Assembly: GCA_003485015.1 (NCBI GenBank)
Contig: DNCN01000116.1
Span: 1 to 31,954, forward strand
From: a bacterium
GTDB taxonomy: Bacteria; UBA9089
Direction of reading: 5' to 3'
Length of the DNA stretch: 31,954 nt
This document shows positions 1 to 9,012 of the stretch, in pieces (positions within the stretch are counted from its first letter, which is position 1; every line of letters starts with the position of its first letter). Below the pieces are notes generated by a model. That model was not told the origin of the DNA and ran no database searches. It worked only from the letters and a program-made list of their open reading frames with translations. The position numbers and the translations under genes are program-made.

Positions 1-1380
1 CAAAGACCACTCGTTGAAAAAGGTGAAAGGGTAAAGAAGGGTCAGATTATTGCTGATGGCCCCTCGACCCAAGGCGGAGAACTGGCATTGGGCCGTAATG
101 TTCTAGTGGCCTTTATGCCTTGGGAAGGGTACAATTTTGAAGATGCCATCATCATCTCCGAGAAATTAGTCAAAGACGATATCTTCAGCTCGATCCATAT
201 TGAGCGCTTTGAGGCTGAAGCCCGGGAGACACAGCTTGGACATGAGGTCGTTACCCGAGATATACCTAATGTAGGAGAAGAAGCCTTGCGCAATTTAGAC
301 GAGAACGGGATTATTAGAATTGGTGCCGAAGTTAACCCTGGGGATATCTTGGTAGGTAAGGTTACTCCAAAGGGAGAGACTGATCTTTCGCCAGAGTATA
401 AACTACTTCACTCCATCTTTGGCGAGAAGGCCAGGGAGGTTCGGGATACTTCTCTAAGGGTCTCTCATGGAAACGAGGGCGTAGTTATCGATGTCAAGGT
501 CTTCTCTCAAGAAGAGGGAGATGAGCTTCCCCCTGGGGTTGAGAAATTGGTCAAGGTCTATGTGGCCAAAAAGAGGAAGATCTCGGTTGGAGATAAGGTA
601 GCTGGGCGTCATGGCAATAAGGGGGTTATTGCCAAGATCCTTCCTGAGGAAGATATGCCCTTCTTAGAGGATGGAACCCCGGTGGAGATTGTCCTTAATC
701 CCCTTTCGGTTCCCTCAAGGATGAATATTGGTCAGATATTAGAGACACATCTTGCCTGGGCAGCCCATAGGCTAGGGATAAAGATCTCCTCTCCTGTCTT
801 CGATGGCGCCAAGAAAGATCAGATTATCGAGATGATGAAGAGGGCAAATCTTCCACCGGATGGAAAGGTGGTCCTCTATGATGGCCGTACAGGCAAACCA
901 TTTGATGAGAAGATCGCCGTGGGGTACATCTACATGATGAAATTGGCCCATTTGGTTGAAGATAAGATTCACGCCCGATCTACTGGTCCGTACTCACTTG
1001 TTACCCAGCAGCCCCTCGGCGGAAAGGCCCAATTTGGCGGGCAGCGCTTGGGCGAAATGGAGGTATGGGCCTTAGAGGCGTACGGTGCGGCGTATATCCT
1101 ACAAGAATTGTTAACCGTTAAAAGTGATGATATCATTGGCCGAGTCAAGGTTTATGAGGCCATCGTCAAAGGCGAGAATGCTCGCTCAGCTGGTATTCCC
1201 GAATCATTCAACGTCCTAGCCCATGAACTCCAGGGGTTAGCCTTAGATGTTAAGGTCCTGGATGAAGAGAGAAGAGAGATAAATATAAGGAAACTGGATG
1301 AGATTAGGAGATCAGGCCCAGAGACTACCTCCTTGGATAGATTAATAAAATCGGCTAGAGAGAGGGAGAAGATCTCATGA
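1..1380 (+). CDS. rpoB: RNA polymerase beta subunit, C-terminal part (5' end outside window)
   Basis: The reading frame is open from base 1 and gives the last 459 residues of the beta subunit, the catalytic-cleft half of RNA polymerase. Visible conserved stretches are GYNFEDAI near residue 44, GRHGNKG at 202-208, PSRMNIGQ at about 238-245 and the C-terminal clamp block GGKAQFGGQRLGEMEVWALE at about 340-359. The segment before GRHGNKG is short (VIDVKVF to LVKVYVAKKRKI), so the roughly 100-residue insert that E. coli beta has there is absent. The stop overlaps the rpoC start by 4 bp (ATGA), which suggests translational coupling. The identification is certain; only the 5' part is missing because of the window edge. 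Confidence 0.98.
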   Translation, partial: QRPLVEKGERVKKGQIIADGPSTQGGELALGRNVLVAFMPWEGYNFEDAIIISEKLVKDDIFSSIHIERFEAEARETQLGHEVVTRDIPNVGEEALRNLDENGIIRIGAEVNPGDILVGKVTPKGETDLSPEYKLLHSIFGEKAREVRDTSLRVSHGNEGVVIDVKVFSQEEGDELPPGVEKLVKVYVAKKRKISVGDKVAGRHGNKGVIAKILPEEDMPFLEDGTPVEIVLNPLSVPSRMNIGQILETHLAWAAHRLGIKISSPVFDGAKKDQIIEMMKRANLPPDGKVVLYDGRTGKPFDEKIAVGYIYMMKLAHLVEDKIHARSTGPYSLVTQQPLGGKAQFGGQRLGEMEVWALEAYGAAYILQELLTVKSDDIIGRVKVYEAIVKGENARSAGIPESFNVLAHELQGLALDVKVLDEERREINIRKLDEIRRSGPETTSLDRLIKSAREREKIS

Positions 1381-4300
1381 ATAAAGAAGATACTGTGGAA
1401 CAGAAAGAGTTCTTTTCCGAAGATGATCTCTATTGCTTTGCAGCAATATCGATCGGTTTAGCCTCGAGTGAAACGATTAGATCCTGGTCCTATGGTGAAG
1501 TCAAAAAGCCAGAGACGATCAATTATCGGACATTTAGGCCTGAACGAGGAGGGCTCTTTTGCGAACAGATATTTGGGCCAACTCGAGACTGGGAATGTTT
1601 CTGCGGGAAGTTTAAGAGCATCAGATATAAAGGGGTCATCTGTGATCGGTGTGGGGTAGAGATAACCAGATCTGATATTCGGCGTTCACGGATGGGGCAT
1701 ATTGAACTGGCTGCACCTATCTCTCATATATGGTACTTTAAGCGAATCCCCTCCTGGATGTCTATAATTTTGAACATCCCAACTCGAGCTCTAGAGAAAG
1801 CCATATACTATGAAGGTTACCTTGTCACCTCATCTGGAGATACTCCATTAAAGACAGGAGAGGTGTTCTCCAAAGAAGAGTATGATGCTGCTAGAGAGAA
1901 ACATGGTAATTCTTTCAAGGTTGGTACTGGGGCTGAAGCAGTCAGGGAGCTCTTGAAGAAGATAGATATGAAGAAGTTAGCCTATGAGCTTCGTGAGGCG
2001 ATGAAGAAGGAGACAGGGGTGAAACAGAGGAAGATCACCCGTCGATTGGAGATAGTGGAGGCCCTTATCAGATCGGGGAATAAACCCGAGTGGATGATTC
2101 TAGACGTTATTCCAGTCATTCCTCCAGAGCTGCGGCCTATGGTCCAGTTGGATGGAGGGAGATTTGCCACATCAGATCTAAATGATCTCTATCGTCGGGT
2201 GATAAACCGTAATAACCGTCTTAAAAAGCTTTTAGAATTGCGTGCTCCTGAAATAATTGTCCGTAACGAGAAACGGATGCTCCAGGAGGCAGTTGATACC
2301 CTCTTCGATAATGGCCGAAGGGGAAGGGTGGTCAAAGGCCCAGGTAATAGACCACTCAAGTCACTATCAGATATACTCAAGGGGAAACAGGGACGTTTCC
2401 GCCAGAATCTTTTGGGTAAACGGGTGGATTATTCTGGCCGTTCAGTCATTGTTGTTGCTCCTGAATTAAGACTTGATCAGTGTGGCCTTCCTAAGAGGAT
2501 GGCCTTAGAACTCTTCAAGCCCTTCATCATGGAGAGATTAGTTCGCTACGGCATAGTTCACAATATTAAGAGTGCTAAGCGAATGATTGAGAGAGAAGAC
2601 CGACAGGTTTGGGATATCTTAGAAGAGAGCATAAGGGACCATGCCGTTCTTTTAAATCGGGCCCCAACCCTTCACCGGGTAGGAATCCAGGCCTTTAAAC
2701 CTGTTCTAGTTGAAGGAAATGCCATCCGAATCCACCCTTTGGTCTGCATGGCTTTTAATGCAGACTTCGATGGTGATCAGATGGCAGTCCATATCCCTCT
2801 CTCTGAAGAGGCCCAGATAGAAGCCCACCAGATACTGCTCTCTACCCAGAATCTACTCTCACCAGCCCATGGAAAACCCTTGGTTATCCCAACCCAGGAT
2901 ATCATCTTGGGAATCTTTTATCTGACAAAGGAGGAGCCTGGAGATTTGGGCGAGGGCAAGTTATTTGGAAGCAAAGAGGAAGCCTTAGCTGCCTATGATG
3001 CTAAATGTATAGGGCTTCATGCCCGAATCAATGTTAGGCTCAATGATCAGAGGGTAGAGACGACTGTTGGACGGGTAATCTTCAATGATGTTCTCCCTGA
3101 AGAATTCTCCTTCATCAATGAGATGTTGGATAAGAAGAAACTCGGCGAACTTGTTTCTAGTGCTTTTAAGAGATTAGGTACTGAAAAAACAGTTCTTCTT
3201 CTAGATGGGCTGAAGAGGCTTGGTTTTGCTTACGCTTCTCAATATGGGGCTTCAATCGGTATGGATGATCTTAAGGTTCCCAAAGAGAAGGAAGAGTACA
3301 TAAAGAAGAGTCGGAAGAGAGAGGCGGAGATCTTTCGTCAATATCATAGTGGTGCCATTTCGGATGAAGAACGCTACAATGAGATTGTAGATCTCTGGAC
3401 CCATGCAGCTGAGAATGTGGCTCAAGCTATGTTTGATAGGCTTGAGTCTGACAAGAAGGGTTTTAATCCAGTTTATATGATGGTTGCCTCGGGCGCTAGG
3501 GGTTCAAAGCAACAGGTTCGGCAGATTGCAGGCATGCGGGGACTTATGGCTAGACCCTCTGGTGAAATAATTGAACTACCTATTACTTCTAATTTTCAGG
3601 AGGGTCTCTCTGTTTTAGAGTACTTTATCTCTACCCACGGAGCCCGTAAGGGGTTAGCTGATACTGCACTAAAGACAGCTGATGCTGGATATCTGACCCG
3701 CCGATTGGTTGATACTGCTCAGGATGTAGTAATTGCTGAAGAAGATTGCGGGACGATGAATGGTATGGTTGTTGAGGCTATCAGGGCAGGTGATGAGATC
3801 ATCGAACCGTTGAGCGATAGGGTCCTTGGCCGTGTGGCCTTAGATGATGTAGTCAATCCAATAGATGGCCGGATCATTGTTCGTGCCAATGAAGAGATAA
3901 ATGAAGAAGCAGTTGCTCTGATCAAGGAGGCCGAGATAGAGCGGATAAGGATCCGCACTATACTTACCTGTGAGGCAAGATGTGGGGCATGTGCCAAGTG
4001 TTACGGGTGGGATCTTACAAAGCAGAGAATGGTTAGTGTGGGAGAGGCAGTGGGGATCATTGCTGCCCAGTCGATTGGAGAACCTGGAACCCAATTGACG
4101 ATGCGCACCTTCCACATTGGAGGGACAGCCTATCGGTTGGTGGAAGAACGTGAAATCAATTTTGACTATCCTATCCAAATAGCTGAGATTCCTAGGGCTG
4201 TAGCTAGATTCGAGGATAGACCTATGATTGCCTTAAGGCAGAGTAAACTGGTTATCAGAAGAGTTCTTGAAGAAACCTCCTTGCCAAAGGGATCTAAACC

Positions 4301-5582
4301 CCTTGTTCCTGATGGGACATGGGTGAATCCCAAAGATGAGATTGCTGAGCTTACTAATGGAAAGAAGATATTTGCTACAACTACTGGCCTGTTCAAGTTA
4401 GTAGCAGAAGATAAGGCAGTGGTCCTTTCTAAAGAGCGGGCCCTTCCGGTTAAGGCCGGAGCCCAGATAATGGTCAATGAGGGGGACCTGATTGAGCCCG
4501 GAAGGACGATCATTGAATTTGATCCTTACAATGAATTTATTCTGACCGAAATGGAAGGACAGATTAGGTTCAGAGATATCGTCAAAGATAGGACGATGCG
4601 GGAAGAGTTAGATGAGAGCACAAAATTACTAAGCCGGGCGATTATGGAGGATCGAGAAGGTAAATTTCAGCCATCGATTATCATTGAACGGGGAGAGGGC
4701 AAACCTCCGGCGATTTACTACCTCCCTCATGGAGCTAGGTTGGTTGTAAAAGATGGAGATAGGGTTAAGGTCGGAGATGTATTGGCTAAGTTTCCCCAGG
4801 AACTCTTTAAGACCAAAGATATTACTGGTGGTCTTCCCAGAGTTTCTGAGCTATTTGAAGTCCGGCGGCCAAAGAATCAGGCTATGGTAACCGAGATCGA
4901 TGGTGTGGTTAGCCTTGGAGAGGTCCAGGGAAGAATTCGTAAGGTCCGAGTTGAGAATAAAGAGACAAAGGATGTAAGGGAATATTCAGTCCCCATAAGT
5001 AGACATCTTCGGGTTCATGATGGGGATGAAGTCATGGCTGGTGATCGTCTGATTGATGGTCCTGTGGATCCCTATGATATCCTAAGGATCAAAGGTGATC
5101 GTAAACTCCAGGAGTATTTGCTGAGTGAGGTTCAGGAGGTTTATCGACTTCAGGGTGTAGAGATCAATGATAAACATATTGAAGTCATTATTCGCCAAAT
5201 GCTAAGGAAGGTAGAGATCACTGAGAGTGGAGATACAGATTTTCTTGTTGGTGAACAGGTGGACAAGTTTAAGTTTAGAGATACAAATGAGAAAGTAATT
5301 AAGAAAGACGGTAAACCTGCTCAGGCAAAGCCCCTCCTTCTTGGTATTACTAAGGCATCCTTAACTACCGAATCTTTCATTTCAGCTGCTTCTTTCCAGG
5401 AGACGACAAAAGTTCTGGCTGATGCTGCCATTTATGGTAAAGTAGATGAGCTTAAAGGACTTAAGGAGAATGTTATCATTGGTCGACTCGTTCCAGCCGG
5501 AACAGGACTCATTATGCCAAAGGTTACTAAACCGGTAGTAGAGGAGGAGGGAGAGCCAATACAAGACTCTAAAGGGATCTAA
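1377..5582 (+). CDS. rpoC: RNA polymerase beta' subunit
   Basis: Complete beta' subunit of 1401 residues, close to the E. coli length of 1407. The N-terminal zinc site is C74, C76, C89 and C92. The catalytic magnesium motif NADFDGDQMAVH starts at residue 461. The second zinc site is formed by C791, C865, C872 and C875. The trigger-loop helix GEPGTQLTMRTFHIGG ends near residue 916 and the conserved downstream block LPRVSELFEVRRPK begins near 1153. The approximately 235 residues between them form an insertion at the position of E. coli SI3, with beta-rich sequence (for example QYFLP-like IYYLPHGARLVVKDGD). The start overlaps the end of rpoB by 4 bp. The C-terminal tail after LIMPKV is short, acidic and probably flexible. 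Confidence 0.98.
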   Translation: MNKEDTVEQKEFFSEDDLYCFAAISIGLASSETIRSWSYGEVKKPETINYRTFRPERGGLFCEQIFGPTRDWECFCGKFKSIRYKGVICDRCGVEITRSDIRRSRMGHIELAAPISHIWYFKRIPSWMSIILNIPTRALEKAIYYEGYLVTSSGDTPLKTGEVFSKEEYDAAREKHGNSFKVGTGAEAVRELLKKIDMKKLAYELREAMKKETGVKQRKITRRLEIVEALIRSGNKPEWMILDVIPVIPPELRPMVQLDGGRFATSDLNDLYRRVINRNNRLKKLLELRAPEIIVRNEKRMLQEAVDTLFDNGRRGRVVKGPGNRPLKSLSDILKGKQGRFRQNLLGKRVDYSGRSVIVVAPELRLDQCGLPKRMALELFKPFIMERLVRYGIVHNIKSAKRMIEREDRQVWDILEESIRDHAVLLNRAPTLHRVGIQAFKPVLVEGNAIRIHPLVCMAFNADFDGDQMAVHIPLSEEAQIEAHQILLSTQNLLSPAHGKPLVIPTQDIILGIFYLTKEEPGDLGEGKLFGSKEEALAAYDAKCIGLHARINVRLNDQRVETTVGRVIFNDVLPEEFSFINEMLDKKKLGELVSSAFKRLGTEKTVLLLDGLKRLGFAYASQYGASIGMDDLKVPKEKEEYIKKSRKREAEIFRQYHSGAISDEERYNEIVDLWTHAAENVAQAMFDRLESDKKGFNPVYMMVASGARGSKQQVRQIAGMRGLMARPSGEIIELPITSNFQEGLSVLEYFISTHGARKGLADTALKTADAGYLTRRLVDTAQDVVIAEEDCGTMNGMVVEAIRAGDEIIEPLSDRVLGRVALDDVVNPIDGRIIVRANEEINEEAVALIKEAEIERIRIRTILTCEARCGACAKCYGWDLTKQRMVSVGEAVGIIAAQSIGEPGTQLTMRTFHIGGTAYRLVEEREINFDYPIQIAEIPRAVARFEDRPMIALRQSKLVIRRVLEETSLPKGSKPLVPDGTWVNPKDEIAELTNGKKIFATTTGLFKLVAEDKAVVLSKERALPVKAGAQIMVNEGDLIEPGRTIIEFDPYNEFILTEMEGQIRFRDIVKDRTMREELDESTKLLSRAIMEDREGKFQPSIIIERGEGKPPAIYYLPHGARLVVKDGDRVKVGDVLAKFPQELFKTKDITGGLPRVSELFEVRRPKNQAMVTEIDGVVSLGEVQGRIRKVRVENKETKDVREYSVPISRHLRVHDGDEVMAGDRLIDGPVDPYDILRIKGDRKLQEYLLSEVQEVYRLQGVEINDKHIEVIIRQMLRKVEITESGDTDFLVGEQVDKFKFRDTNEKVIKKDGKPAQAKPLLLGITKASLTTESFISAASFQETTKVLADAAIYGKVDELKGLKENVIIGRLVPAGTGLIMPKVTKPVVEEEGEPIQDSKGI

Positions 5583-5597
5583 TAAATTCCTTTTACA

Positions 5598-5624
5598 GAA
5601 GTTTAGTAACTTCATTAGATTTTT
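5598..5624 (+). terminator. Weak hairpin plus T-run after rpoC
   Basis: GAAGTT (5598-5603) and AACTTC (5608-5613) can pair around a TAGT loop, and a TTTTT run follows at 5620-5624. The stem is only 6 bp and mostly A/T, and six bases separate it from the T-run, so any termination of rpoBC transcripts here would be leaky. Bases 5599-5613 also match, at 14 of 15 positions, a site between ispG and the nucleoside phosphorylase gene (28516-28530). Confidence 0.35.
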
Positions 5625-5625
5625 C

Positions 5626-5654
5626 TTGACAAAAGATAAAAGATGAGATATTAT
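5626..5654 (+). promoter_or_regulatory. Sigma-70 type promoter for the str/S10/spc/alpha block
   Basis: A perfect -35 hexamer TTGACA (5626-5631) is separated by exactly 17 bp from TATTAT (5649-5654), a good -10. The overlapping TATACT at 5652-5657 is a second possible -10 but would need a 20 bp spacer. Transcription would start near 5661, leaving a leader of about 295 nt before rpsL. It is the best promoter match I can see in the window and sits where the str operon promoter is expected. Inference from sequence only. Confidence 0.75.
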
Positions 5655-5660
5655 ACTAGT

Positions 5661-5850
5661 TTTTAGGCTTTAACAGAATAAGAATATTATTTTTGATTTA
5701 TTTTAAAGAGATTCGTAGACTTGCAAATTAGAGCTTCTGTTTTTTAAGGCTTAAAGCTACAGATTGAAGTCTTCTTGAATACAAGTAAGGCGTATTGAGG
5801 ATGGGGGGTGAAAGGGGGAATAATCCTTATAAACCTGCTAGTTTCCCCAG
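5661..5850 (+). promoter_or_regulatory. Structured rpsL leader with competing pairings
   Basis: This AT-rich, then G-rich stretch lies between the predicted start site and the terminator. GGCTTTAA (5666-5673) can pair, with one G-U, with TTAAAGCT at 5751-5758 or with the identical TTAAAGCT at 5861-5868, which lies inside the terminator hairpin. GGGGAA (5815-5820) can pair with TTCCCC (5843-5848), and TGAGGAT with ATCCTTA flanks the G-runs at 5796-5829. I recognise no known riboswitch or ribosomal leader family. The arrangement fits an attenuated leader, but that reading is inferred, and no ligand or binding protein can be named. Confidence 0.45.
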
Positions 5851-5877
5851 GGGCAGCACCTTAAAGCTGCCTTTTTT
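5851..5877 (+). terminator. Intrinsic terminator or attenuator upstream of rpsL
   Basis: GGCAGC (5852-5857) and GCTGCC (5866-5871) form a GC-rich 6 bp stem, extendable by a G-U pair at 5851, with an 8-base loop ACCTTAAA. TTTTTT (5872-5877) follows at once, the classical Rho-independent layout. It stands about 200 nt downstream of the predicted promoter and 79 nt upstream of rpsL. It therefore either stops rpoBC read-through together with most leader transcripts or acts as a regulated attenuator for the ribosomal block. Confidence 0.75.
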
Positions 5878-5956
5878 GCACCTAAAAATATAAACCGTAA
5901 TTTTAATAAAATGGTTAAGTTTTCCATTTCTAGTCCTTGCAGAGAAGGAGGAGTAG

Positions 5957-6334
5957 ATGCCAACAGTCAATCAACTGGCAAGAAAGGGCAGGAAGAAGCA
6001 AAAAGCGAGGTGTAAGGTCCTTGCCTTGGCAGGATCTCCGCAGCGTAAGGGTGTCTGTGTCCGAGTCTACACTACGACACCAAAGAAGCCTAATTCAGCT
6101 CTGCGTAAGGTTGCCCGAGTAAGATTGACCTCTGGTTTTGAAGTTACTAGTTACATACCTGGTATTGGCCATACCCTCCAGGAACATTCAGTTGTTCTGC
6201 TTAGAGGAGGTCGAGTTAAGGATCTACCTGGGGTAAAATACCATATAGTTCGGGGAACCTTAGATACTACTGGTGTTGAGGATAGGCGGAAGGCGAGGTC
6301 AAGATATGGAGCTAAGAGGCCGAAGGTAGGCTGA
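5957..6334 (+). CDS. rpsL: 30S ribosomal protein S12
   Basis: S12 of the decoding centre, 125 residues, matching the family length. The conserved loop TTTPKKPNSALRKVARVRL carries K43, and GGRVKDLPG carries K88 and D89. K43 and K88 are the positions where streptomycin-resistance changes occur in other bacteria, and both are the sensitive-type lysine. D89 is the residue methylthiolated by RimO where that enzyme exists. A strong Shine-Dalgarno AGGAGG (5946-5951) lies 5 nt before the ATG. It is the first gene behind the attenuated leader, and rpsG starts 2 bp after its stop. Confidence 0.98.
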   Translation: MPTVNQLARKGRKKQKARCKVLALAGSPQRKGVCVRVYTTTPKKPNSALRKVARVRLTSGFEVTSYIPGIGHTLQEHSVVLLRGGRVKDLPGVKYHIVRGTLDTTGVEDRRKARSRYGAKRPKVG

Positions 6335-6336
6335 TC

Positions 6337-6807
6337 ATGCCCAGGAGAAGAGTAGTCAAAAAGAGAGATATTTCACCTGATCCAGTTTACTCGAGTAAAT
6401 TGGTCACAAAATTCATCAATAATCTGATGCGAAGAGGAAAGAAGTCCCTTGCCCAGAGAATCTTCTATCAAGCTATGGATAGAATAAATAGTCGAACAGG
6501 GAAACCTCCTGTAGACATCTTCAAGAAGGCCATCGATAATATCCGGCCCCAGCTTGTAGTCAAGTCGAGAAGGGTAGGGGGGGCAACCTATCAGGTGCCA
6601 GTGGAGGTTCCGATAGAGAAGGGAATCTCTATAGCGATAAGATGGATCCTTGCCTTTACCAGGGCTCAGAAGGGTAGGTCAATGCAGGAAAAGCTTGCAG
6701 ACGAGTTCATTAATGCAGCTAACAATACTGGTCCTTCCATTAAGAAGCGGGATGATACCCATCGGATGGCCGAGGCTAATCGGGCTTTTACCCACTATAG
6801 GTGGTAA
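6337..6807 (+). CDS. rpsG: 30S ribosomal protein S7
   Basis: S7, 156 residues, a primary binder of the 16S rRNA 3' domain that organises the small-subunit head. Family hallmarks are PDPVYSS near residues 15-20, RRVGGATYQVP at 78-88 and the C-terminal HRMAEANRAFTHYRW. The gap to rpsL is only 2 bp. The rpsL-rpsG intercistronic hairpin that S7 binds in the E. coli str operon therefore has no room here, and feedback control, if present, must act elsewhere, for instance in the rpsL leader. Confidence 0.98.
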   Translation: MPRRRVVKKRDISPDPVYSSKLVTKFINNLMRRGKKSLAQRIFYQAMDRINSRTGKPPVDIFKKAIDNIRPQLVVKSRRVGGATYQVPVEVPIEKGISIAIRWILAFTRAQKGRSMQEKLADEFINAANNTGPSIKKRDDTHRMAEANRAFTHYRW

Positions 6808-6830
6808 TGATTACAGTGTCTAATCGTTAA

Positions 6831-6858
6831 TTATCAATCGATGTTTATTAATCGATCA
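6831..6858 (+). repeat. 14-nt tandem duplication before fusA
   Basis: TTATCAATCGATGT (6831-6844) is followed directly by TTATTAATCGATCA (6845-6858), two copies that agree at 11 of 14 positions. Each contains the palindrome ATCGAT (6837-6842 and 6851-6856), so the pair can also fold into a 6 bp stem with an 8-base loop. The second copy ends 2 bp before the fusA Shine-Dalgarno sequence. Its role is unknown. Confidence 0.5.
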
Positions 6859-6869
6859 ATGGAGTGTTG

Positions 6870-8999
6870 ATGGCAAAAGTAGTTGAGAGAAGAAGAGGTG
6901 CTGTAGGAATGTCTCAAGAGCTTCCTTTGGCCAGAGTGAGAAATATTGGAATTATGGCCCATATCGATGCCGGAAAGACCACGACTACCGAACGTATCCT
7001 CTATTATACGGGAAAGATCCATCGTTTAGGTGAGGTCGATAATGGAACAGCTGTCATGGATTGGATGGAGCAAGAACAGGAACGGGGAATTACCATCACA
7101 GCTGCAGCCACTACCTGTATTTGGAAAGAGCATCGAATCAACATCATTGATACCCCTGGCCATGTAGATTTTACCATTGAGGTAGAAAGGAGCTTACGTG
7201 TTTTAGATGGTGCCGTGGCTATATTCTGTTCGGTAGGGGGGGTAGAACCGCAGTCAGAAACGGTTTGGCGCCAGGCTGATAAGTACCGGGTACCCAGGAT
7301 TGCCTTCATTAACAAAATGGATAAAACCGGAGCTGACTTTCTGGCCACAATAGAGATGATGCGGGATAGACTCTCTCCTAATGTTGTTCCCATCCAACTC
7401 CCCCTGGGCAAAGAAGATGAATTTCGGGGCATCATCGACCTTGTAGATATGAAGGCCAGGATCTGGCATGAGGGGGATTTTGGGGTAAGCTTTGAAGATG
7501 TCAGTATTCCTGAAGAGATGCACAAAGAGGCTTATTATTTTCATCAACAATTGATAGAGAGGGTGGCCGAATATGATGAAGAGTTGATGCAGAAGTATGT
7601 CCATGATGAAGAGATTCTTCCCTCGGATCTTAAGAAGGCATTGCGTAAAACTACAATCTCAGCAAATATAATTCCTGTATTATGCGGTGCATCCTTCAGA
7701 AATAAAGGAGTTCAATCCCTCTTAGATGCTATCTGTAATTATCTTCCTTCTCCTTTTGATATTCCCCCTATCACGGGGATTAATCCTACGACTCATCGGG
7801 AGGAGAAGCGTCGGCCTTGCGACGATGAGCCACTTGCTGCGTTGGCCTTTAAGATCACCACTGATCCCTATGTTGGGTCTTTGACTTACCTGCGGATCTA
7901 TTCAGGGATGCTTCAGGTCGGCTCTCTTATTTATAATTCTACCAAAAAGAAGCAGGAACGGGTAGCCAAGATCATCCAGATGCATGCTAACAAGCGTGAG
8001 TATAAAGACTCGGTTCATGCTGGTGATATTGCGGCGGTAGTGGGTTTCAAAAAGGCAACGACCGGTGATACCCTCTGTGAAGAAAAGTATCCCATTGTCT
8101 TAGAATCTATCCATTTTCCAGAACCTGTGATTTCTATAGCTATAGAGCCAAAAAGCACCCAAGATCAGGCCAAACTTAGCGAATCATTAGAGTGTCTCTC
8201 TCGGGAAGATCCCACCTTTAAAGTAAGAACTGATCTAGAGACGGGTCAGATCATCATCTCGGGAATGGGTGAACTCCACTTAGATATACTGGTAGAGAGA
8301 CTATTTAGGGAGTTTAGCGTCAAGGTCAATACTGGCAAGCCTCAAGTAGCCTATCGGGAGACAATTACCCAAGAGACAGAGACCGAAGGTAAGTATATCC
8401 GTCAGACAGGTGGACGGGGACAATATGGTCATGTTAAAATTAAACTTGAACCTGCGCCACCAGGGAGCGGATTCAATTTTGAAAACAAGATCACCTCTGG
8501 TGCTATTCCGAGGGAGTATATCCCTGCCTGTGAAGAAGGGGTGAGGGAGGCAATGGACAGGGGGGTTATCTGTGGCTACCCAGTGATTGATATTAAGGTT
8601 ACCCTGGTTGACGGTTCTTACCATGAGGTGGATTCGTCTGAATTGGCCTTTAAGATCGCTGCCTTTCAAGCCTTTCAGGAGGGTGTGCGGAAAGGCAGAC
8701 CGATTCTCTTGGAACCGGTGATGGATGTGGAGGTAGTTCTACCTCAAGATGATATGGGAGTAGTTTTAGGCGATCTTACTTCTCGAAGGGCTAACATTCT
8801 GGGAACGGAATCTAAAGGGAAGAGTCAGGTTCTAAAAGCTAAAGTCCCTCTGGCTAAGATGTTTGGTTATGCTACTACCCTGCGTTCGCTAACCCAGGGT
8901 AGAGCGAGTTATACTATGGAGTTTTCCTGTTATGAGAAGGCCCCTGAAGAGAAATGGAACATAGGATTTAATCATACAAATAAAAATACTTTGAATTAA
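6870..8999 (+). CDS. fusA: Elongation factor G
   Basis: EF-G, the translocase GTPase, 709 residues with the usual five domains. G1 is AHIDAGKT at 30-37, G3 is DTPGH at 94-98 and G4 is NKMD at 148-151. I chose ATG 6870 because GGAG (6861-6864) lies 5 nt upstream. A GTG at 6864 overlaps that site, and an ATG at 6909 lacks proper spacing. The resulting N-terminus is about 13 residues longer than in E. coli (MAKVVERRRGAVG precedes the usual start). The C-terminus carries a short polar tail (NHTNKNTLN). The tuf Shine-Dalgarno overlaps its stop codon. Confidence 0.97.
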   Translation: MAKVVERRRGAVGMSQELPLARVRNIGIMAHIDAGKTTTTERILYYTGKIHRLGEVDNGTAVMDWMEQEQERGITITAAATTCIWKEHRINIIDTPGHVDFTIEVERSLRVLDGAVAIFCSVGGVEPQSETVWRQADKYRVPRIAFINKMDKTGADFLATIEMMRDRLSPNVVPIQLPLGKEDEFRGIIDLVDMKARIWHEGDFGVSFEDVSIPEEMHKEAYYFHQQLIERVAEYDEELMQKYVHDEEILPSDLKKALRKTTISANIIPVLCGASFRNKGVQSLLDAICNYLPSPFDIPPITGINPTTHREEKRRPCDDEPLAALAFKITTDPYVGSLTYLRIYSGMLQVGSLIYNSTKKKQERVAKIIQMHANKREYKDSVHAGDIAAVVGFKKATTGDTLCEEKYPIVLESIHFPEPVISIAIEPKSTQDQAKLSESLECLSREDPTFKVRTDLETGQIIISGMGELHLDILVERLFREFSVKVNTGKPQVAYRETITQETETEGKYIRQTGGRGQYGHVKIKLEPAPPGSGFNFENKITSGAIPREYIPACEEGVREAMDRGVICGYPVIDIKVTLVDGSYHEVDSSELAFKIAAFQAFQEGVRKGRPILLEPVMDVEVVLPQDDMGVVLGDLTSRRANILGTESKGKSQVLKAKVPLAKMFGYATTLRSLTQGRASYTMEFSCYEKAPEEKWNIGFNHTNKNTLN

Positions 9000-9012
9000 G
9001 GAGGCAGAAGAT

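Noticed and set aside
3719..4513. Long antisense ORFs of 90-115 codons opposite rpoC, and a 173-codon ORF opposite fusA.
   Set aside because: They are frame shadows of highly conserved genes, without ribosome binding sites or recognisable domains.
5801..5893. A 30-codon ORF (MGGERGNNPYKP...) running through the rpsL attenuator, a possible leader peptide.
   Set aside because: No well-placed ribosome binding site, no run of regulatory codons, and no recognisable conservation; a short chance ORF is more likely.
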